A stretch of DNA of 64,000 bases, taken from assembly GCF_049803835.1 (NCBI RefSeq), contig NZ_JBNAGK010000011.1:62001-126000 (forward strand), read 5' to 3'. Position 1 is the stretch's first letter; each line of letters begins with the position of its first letter. The notes below the pieces were generated by a model, which had not been told where the DNA came from, ran no database searches, and was given only the letters and a program-made list of their open reading frames with translations. The DNA comes from Pacificoceanicola sp049803835. GTDB lineage: Bacteria > Pseudomonadota > Alphaproteobacteria > Rhodobacterales > Rhodobacteraceae. Below, one piece after another: positions 59,465 through 64,000 of this stretch. The position numbers and the translations under genes are program-made.

Positions 59465-60736
59465 ATGGATCGTCGAACTTTTCTTGCAACCACGGCCTCT
59501 ACCGGCGCGGCAATGCTCCTGCCTGCGGGCTCGGCGCGAGCGGACCTGCCGCAACGATATGCCGGCACCACACTGAAGGTGATGCTCGGTGCCGGCGGCG
59601 GCTCCTGGGAGGCGTACCGCCAGTCGTCGGAGGAATTCGCCGCAAAGACCGGGATCCGTTTCGACTACACGTTCCTGCCCGACACCAACGCCTATACCAA
59701 GACCGTGCTGGATGTGACGACCGGGACGAATGCGTTCGACGGCTATGTCTACACCTATCCCTGGAAGGGTGAGCTTGCGACCTATTTCGCGGATCTGGAA
59801 GCTATCGTACCAACCATCGAAGGTGCGCCGCAGCTCGATCTCGATGACTACCCTGGCGATGTCATCGACGCTTACGGCCGGGTCGACGGCAAACTGATCG
59901 GCCTGCCGATCCTTGGCGACGCCACAATGATGGTCTGGAACCGGGCACAATATGAGAAGGCCGGACTCGACCCAGCGGCCGCCCCGGCAACCTGGGAAGA
60001 AATCGTCACGAACGGCAAGGCCCTGGAGGCCGCCGGGTTGAATGGCTTCGGCCTGCCCGGCGGCAAGGGCTGGCAGGTGTCGATCATGTGGATCATCCTG
60101 TTCTTCAAATACGGCGGCAATTATTTCGGCCCGAATTACGCCCCTCAGTTCAACTCGGACGCCGGGCGCAAGGCCGCGAACTTCCTTGTCGACCAGCTCC
60201 AGCCAATGGCCCCCGCCGGAAACCTGACCTGGGATTTCCCGGAGATGCTCGACGGTCTGATGACTGGGGTATCCGGGCAAGGCATGATTTGGCCCGGCGG
60301 ATTTGGCGCCATGCTCGATCCCGCGAAATCCGCCGAGGCTGCAAACCTGTCGTTCCAACCGACGCCCGAGGCCTCCCTGTTGGGCGGCTGGGCGGTGGGC
60401 GTGAACGACGCGTCGCGTAACCGCGAGGCGGCGGTTCTGTGGGCCACGTATCTTGCCTCCCGCGAAGTGCAGAAGTCCGCCCCCGCGCCGGCCCGCATTT
60501 CGGTGTTGAGCGATCCTGCGCTGATCGAAAGCAGACCGCACTTCCCGGCGACTCTCGAGGCGCTGAGCGGAAAGCTGGCGCTGTTTCCGAACGTCCCGCA
60601 ATCCAGCCAGATCGTCACCTACATGTACGAAGAGCTGAATGCGGCCCTCGGGGGTGAAAAATCCGCGGACGCGGCAATGGACGACCTGCAAGCCTCGGTC
60701 GAGGACTTCGTCGCCTCTCTCGATATTCGCCAGTAG
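59465..60736 (+). CDS. extracellular solute-binding protein family 1, Tat-exported
   Basis: A 423-residue sugar-binding protein of the MalE/UgpB family. The N-terminus MDRRTFLATTASTGAAMLLP carries a twin-arginine motif (RRTFL), so it is probably exported folded. The mature part has VMLGAGGGSWEAYRQSSEEFAAKTG, GLPILGDATMMVWNRAQYEKAGLDP and GGWAVGVNDASRNREAAVLWA. GGGAGA lies upstream of the ATG at 59465. It starts the importer operon that continues with two permeases and an ATPase; the neighbouring dehydratase suggests an acid-sugar or oligouronide ligand. Confidence 0.9.
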   Translation: MDRRTFLATTASTGAAMLLPAGSARADLPQRYAGTTLKVMLGAGGGSWEAYRQSSEEFAAKTGIRFDYTFLPDTNAYTKTVLDVTTGTNAFDGYVYTYPWKGELATYFADLEAIVPTIEGAPQLDLDDYPGDVIDAYGRVDGKLIGLPILGDATMMVWNRAQYEKAGLDPAAAPATWEEIVTNGKALEAAGLNGFGLPGGKGWQVSIMWIILFFKYGGNYFGPNYAPQFNSDAGRKAANFLVDQLQPMAPAGNLTWDFPEMLDGLMTGVSGQGMIWPGGFGAMLDPAKSAEAANLSFQPTPEASLLGGWAVGVNDASRNREAAVLWATYLASREVQKSAPAPARISVLSDPALIESRPHFPATLEALSGKLALFPNVPQSSQIVTYMYEELNAALGGEKSADAAMDDLQASVEDFVASLDIRQ

Positions 60737-60827
60737 TGCCGCAAATGCGTCTATTCTTGCAACACCACCTGCCGCGACGCGCCTGCCGCGTCGTGGCACC
60801 GTTTCGATAACTGACACGGATGCGGAT

Positions 60828-61745
60828 GTGAAACGCAAGCGCAACAAGACGGATGGCAGCGCCGCAATCCTGTTTGTCATCCCAGCGGCCATCGCAGCGT
60901 TCCTCGTCCTGATCGTGCCGCTGGCCATGTCCGCCTACTACAGCCTGACCGGCTGGCGCATCCTGATGCCGCGGACAAGGACGAAAATCGTCTGGTTCGA
61001 CAACTACGTCGAAATTCTGACCGACCCTGCCTTCTGGTCGTCCATCAAGGTAACGCTGATCTACACGGTTGCCGGGGTGAGTCTTGAATCGGTTGTCGGA
61101 CTGGGCCTTGCGTTGTTGTTCCGCCAACACTTCTTCGGGCGCAACGCGATGCGCACCCTGATGATCCTGCCGATGGTCATCACACCCGCCGTTGTCGGCA
61201 TGTTCTGGAAATTGCTCTACGATCCGAACTACGGCGTCTACAACTACACGCTGACGTCCATCGGCCTGCCTGACGTGCCCTGGCTGGAAAGGAACTGGGC
61301 CCTGTTTTCGGTGATCCTGATGGATGTCTGGGAATCGGCCCCGTTCTTCATGCTCGTCCTGCTTGCGGGTCTGCAATCCGAAGACAAGGAGGCGGTCGAG
61401 GCCGCGCGGATCGATGGTGCGCGAAGCTGGCAGATCGTCTATTACCTGACGCTGCCCCACCTGTTGCCCTACCTCGCCATCGCAGCCGCGTTCCGGGCAA
61501 TCTGGTCTCTGTCGGAGTTCGACAAGGTCTACATGCTCACCCTCGGAGGACCGGGCGACGCGACCACCACCATGAGCCTCTATGCCTACAAGGTGGGCTT
61601 CATCTCCTTCGACATCGGCAAGATCTCCGCGGTCTCCTGGATCATTGCGGTCCTGACCTTGATCGTCACCGCGCCTTTGATCGGCTACCTGCTGCGTGGG
61701 CGCAACGCACGAAATGCCCGCAGCCAGACGGAGACGGAGCAATGA
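60828..61745 (+). CDS. sugar ABC transporter permease (MalF/UgpA type)
   Basis: A 305-residue permease of the binding-protein-dependent family, with six hydrophobic helices and the EAA loop EAARIDGARSWQIVYYLTLPHL. GTG at 60828 is chosen as start; the ribosome binding site is weak, and no other plausible start gives the first helix ILFVIPAAIAAFLVLIVPLAMS. It lies 91 bases after the binding-protein gene and overlaps the second permease by four bases. Confidence 0.88.
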   Translation: MKRKRNKTDGSAAILFVIPAAIAAFLVLIVPLAMSAYYSLTGWRILMPRTRTKIVWFDNYVEILTDPAFWSSIKVTLIYTVAGVSLESVVGLGLALLFRQHFFGRNAMRTLMILPMVITPAVVGMFWKLLYDPNYGVYNYTLTSIGLPDVPWLERNWALFSVILMDVWESAPFFMLVLLAGLQSEDKEAVEAARIDGARSWQIVYYLTLPHLLPYLAIAAAFRAIWSLSEFDKVYMLTLGGPGDATTTMSLYAYKVGFISFDIGKISAVSWIIAVLTLIVTAPLIGYLLRGRNARNARSQTETEQ

Positions 61746-62545
61746 GGAAAGCCCTGCTCCCGGTCGCTGTCGCCGTACTGGTCCTCGTATATCTCTTTCC
61801 CTACACATGGATGGTCCTGTCCGCGTTCCGCTCGCCTGCGGATACGCTTTCGCTGCCTCCAAAGCTCTTGTCCGACATCAGCTTCAACGGGTTCGTCAAC
61901 GTGTTCCGGCAGGCGGCATTCGGTCTTTATTTGCTCAACAGCCTGTTCATCACTCTGTGTTCGGTCGCGATCACAATGCTGGTGGCAACTCCGGCGGCCT
62001 ATGCCCTGGCCCGCGCCAGCAGGAGCAACGCCGCTTTCCTGCTGATCGTTCTGATTGCACGGATGATCCCGGCCATCGCGCTCGTCGTGCCGATCTACAT
62101 AATCGGCAATCTTACCCGGCAGCTGGACACCTACCAGATCATGATCGTGGTAACCGTCGCGTTCAACCTGCCCTTCGCGATCTGGCTGACCCGGGGCTTC
62201 TTCATGGATCTGCCGCCCAGCCTGCTGGAGGCGGCCCGAATCGACGGCGCGACCGAGTGGCAGGTCCTGACGAGGATCGCCGCGCCGCTGGCCCGGGGCG
62301 GGATCTTCGCCACTTCGGTCTTTGTATTCGTCGGGGCATGGAACGAGTTCCTCTTTGCCCTGATCCTGACCAGCGGCAGAACCACCACCGCGACCGTCGC
62401 GCTGCTCAGCTTTCGGACATCGCAGGGGATCGAATGGGACACCATCAGCGCGGGCGCCTTCATGGTCTCTCTGCCGGTCATCATTTTTGCCTTCCTCATG
62501 CAGCGTTACCTGGTCGAAGGGCTGACCATGGGCGCGGTCAAGTAA
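61742..62545 (+). CDS. sugar ABC transporter permease (MalG/UgpE type)
   Basis: A 267-residue permease with six helices. It begins MRKALLPVAVAVLVLVYLFPYTWMV and has the EAA loop EAARIDGATEWQVLTRIAAPLA and the C-terminal FLMQRYLVEGLTMGAVK typical of MalG relatives. The ATGA overlap with the first permease indicates coupled translation. The ATPase gene follows after 12 bases. Confidence 0.92.
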   Translation: MRKALLPVAVAVLVLVYLFPYTWMVLSAFRSPADTLSLPPKLLSDISFNGFVNVFRQAAFGLYLLNSLFITLCSVAITMLVATPAAYALARASRSNAAFLLIVLIARMIPAIALVVPIYIIGNLTRQLDTYQIMIVVTVAFNLPFAIWLTRGFFMDLPPSLLEAARIDGATEWQVLTRIAAPLARGGIFATSVFVFVGAWNEFLFALILTSGRTTTATVALLSFRTSQGIEWDTISAGAFMVSLPVIIFAFLMQRYLVEGLTMGAVK

Positions 62546-62557
62546 CGGAGACACGTC

Positions 62558-63640
62558 ATGGCGGATGTCCAATTGCGCGGACTCGGCAAGAGTTTCGGGG
62601 CGCTGCAGGTCATCAGGGGGATTGACCTCGACATTGCGCACGGCGAGCTTGTCGTCTTTGTCGGCCCGTCAGGCTGCGGGAAGTCGACGCTGCTTCGGAT
62701 GATCGCGGGGCTGGAGGCCATCACACAAGGGACATTGCTCATCGGCGGAGATGTCTGCAACGGCCTCGAACCCCGTGACCGGGGGATTGCCATGGTGTTC
62801 CAGTCCTATGCGCTCTACCCGCACATGTCGGTCTACGACAATGTCGGCTTCTCGCTGAAGCTCGCCCGGGTGCCTCAGGCCGAGCGAGATGCAAAGATCC
62901 GCGAGGTCGCGCAGATCCTCCACATGGAGCATCTGCTGGACCGCAGGCCCGCACAATTGTCTGGCGGTCAACGCCAGCGGGTCGCCATCGGCCGCGCCAT
63001 CGTGCGTCATCCCAAGGTTTTCCTGTTCGACGAACCGCTCTCGAACCTCGATGCCTCGCTGCGCGTCGAGATGCGGATGGAGATCGCCCGCCTGCACAAC
63101 GAGCTGGGGGCAACGATGATCTATGTCACGCACGACCAAGTCGAAGCGATGACGCTGGCGGACAGGATCGTCGTGATGAACCAGGGGTCCGTGCAGCAGG
63201 TCGGCACGCCACTCGATCTCTACCGGAAACCCGCAAACATGTTCGTTGCCGGGTTTATCGGCTCTCCACGGATGAACTTCATTCAGGCTGAAATCACGGT
63301 CGGCGCCACCGGACAGGTCTTCCTATCCTCGCAGGATCTGCTGCCCACGCCCATCAAGGCTTCTGCGGGCGAATTGGCGCGCAAGGTCGTGCTCGGAATC
63401 CGGCCGCAACAGCTGCATACGAACCCGACCGGAGCGCCGGTCCTGTCCACCACGGTCGACCTGATCGAACGACTTGGCGACAGGACCATCGTCAATCTTC
63501 GCCTGCAAAGCGGCCAAAAGCTCCTCGCAGAGCTGGACGGCGGGGCCAGCATCGCGCTTGGCCAACGTCTGGACGTGCACTTCGATCCCGAGCAGACAAA
63601 CCTGTTCGACATCGAGGGCACAAGGATCTGGCCACGGTGA
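62558..63640 (+). CDS. ugpC: sugar ABC transporter ATPase (MalK/UgpC type)
   Basis: A 360-residue ATPase: Walker A GPSGCGKST, Q-loop VFQSYALYPHMSVYDNV, signature LSGGQRQRVAIGRAIVR, Walker B FLFDEPLSNLDASLRVEMR and switch His in YVTHDQVEAMTLADRIVVM. The C-terminal TOBE-type regulatory domain covers about residues 235-360. Such ATPases serve several importers of the family. It ends the operon; a GC hairpin follows. Confidence 0.9.
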   Translation: MADVQLRGLGKSFGALQVIRGIDLDIAHGELVVFVGPSGCGKSTLLRMIAGLEAITQGTLLIGGDVCNGLEPRDRGIAMVFQSYALYPHMSVYDNVGFSLKLARVPQAERDAKIREVAQILHMEHLLDRRPAQLSGGQRQRVAIGRAIVRHPKVFLFDEPLSNLDASLRVEMRMEIARLHNELGATMIYVTHDQVEAMTLADRIVVMNQGSVQQVGTPLDLYRKPANMFVAGFIGSPRMNFIQAEITVGATGQVFLSSQDLLPTPIKASAGELARKVVLGIRPQQLHTNPTGAPVLSTTVDLIERLGDRTIVNLRLQSGQKLLAELDGGASIALGQRLDVHFDPEQTNLFDIEGTRIWPR

Positions 63641-63664
63641 CGCCCCCGGATCGCACTGGCCTGA

Positions 63665-63692
63665 GGATCGGGGAGAGATCCGCCCCCGATCC
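63665..63692. terminator. hairpin between convergent genes, possible two-way terminator
   Basis: Perfect 9-base arms GGATCGGGG and CCCCGATCC with a 10-base loop lie between the ATPase stop (63640) and the stop of the minus-strand gene (63704). There is no T run on either side. Confidence 0.4.
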
Positions 63693-63703
63693 GGCTCTCG
63701 GTC

Positions 63704-64000
63704 TCAGTTCCAGAACGTTTCCCTGACAGTGGCCTTGCGCGGCCCATCCGGTGCCTGCACGGTCAGCTCGGTCCCGTCGTCCCAATGGGTCATGCGGACC
63801 ATGCCGATCGCCACGTTCGTGTCGAAGTCCGGCGACCAGGCGGCGGACGACACCCGGCCAACAGCCTTCGGTCCGGCCATCAACGGCCACCAGCGGTCGC
63901 AGCCGGGCACCGGCCCACCGTCGATGGCAATGGCACGGATCTGCTTGACCGGACCTTCCTTGGCGACCCGCAGCAGCGCGTCCCGCCCGATGCAGCCGAT
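63704..64000 (-). CDS. GcvT/DmdA-like aminomethyltransferase-fold protein, C-terminal part
   Basis: The last 98 codons of a minus-strand gene that runs off the right edge. The sequence IGRDALLRVAKEGPVKQIRAIAIDG, then RVSSAAWSPDFDTNVAIGMVRMTHWDDGTELTVQ and the end VRETFWN, fits the C-terminal barrel of the folate-dependent GcvT family. The AWSPDFDTNVAIGMV block most resembles DMSP demethylase (DmdA) relatives, common in roseobacters, but the diagnostic N-terminal domain is outside the window. Other sarcosine/dimethylglycine-type members are possible. Confidence 0.7.
   Translation of the reverse strand: MGCIGRDALLRVAKEGPVKQIRAIAIDGGPVPGCDRWWPLMAGPKAVGRVSSAAWSPDFDTNVAIGMVRMTHWDDGTELTVQAPDGPRKATVRETFWN

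Noticed and set aside
1..64000. CRISPR array, prophage or integrative element
   Set aside because: No regularly spaced repeats, no integrase or phage structural genes, and no att-like duplications or tRNA genes were seen.

Overview
The window reads as part of a low-copy repABC replicon (large plasmid or chromid) of an alphaproteobacterium, most likely Rhodobacterales (Roseobacter group or Paracoccaceae). The basis is the repA-repB-repC order with an antisense-RNA terminator between repB and repC, two near-identical palindromic partition sites directly after repC, high GC content, and protein flavour typical of that order. No tRNA, rRNA, integrase, relaxase or CRISPR array was seen.

Layout. 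(1) 1-2.7 kb: 3' end of repA, repB, the antisense RNA region, repC with an internal AT-rich candidate origin, and two parS palindromes. (2) 2.8-24.7 kb: a plasmid housekeeping and anti-host block. It holds a 720-residue ParB-like protein, SSB, a DUF932 protein, a short RadC/JAB protein, several uncharacterised small proteins, two toxin-antitoxin operons (Xre/RES and HTH/PIN), a methylase-like/strawberry-notch helicase of 1457 residues, a Toprim primase-like protein, a DUF2493 protein and a WGR protein. Several of these genes share a hairpin leader just upstream of the ribosome binding site. An AraC regulator plus a serine esterase sits inside this block. (3) 24.9-32.4 kb: a lower-GC defence island with two adjacent CBASS systems. 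The first is a complete type II operon (CD-NTase, Cap2, Cap3, HNH-SAVED Cap5). The second is compact (a CD-NTase with a C-terminal AGS-C domain and a two-helix membrane SAVED effector). (4) 32.7-34.2 kb: an IS1202-group (ISNCY) insertion sequence. (5) 34.5-37.8 kb: a KefB/C-type cation/proton antiporter coupled to a MATE exporter. (6) 37.9-63.6 kb: a carbohydrate block with four ABC importers, each with local regulators and enzymes. These are xylose isomerase with LacI; a uronate reductase, an aldose dehydrogenase and a zinc alcohol dehydrogenase with GntR; a two-permease ribose-type importer; and an enolase-superfamily sugar-acid dehydratase with a Tat-exported family 1 importer. (7) The right edge has the 3' end of a GcvT/DmdA-like aminomethyltransferase-fold gene.

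How it fits together. The left third maintains and protects the replicon: partition, addiction, ssDNA handling, anti-restriction. The defence island protects the host cell from phage by abortive infection. The right 26 kb gives the host a scavenging capacity for pentoses and unusual hexoses or sugar acids, probably from algal or plant polysaccharide. The most interesting items are the tandem SAVED-based CBASS pair, the family of covarying hairpin leaders in the plasmid block, the nested inverted repeat at 23.2 kb, and the triple operator in front of the xylA operon.
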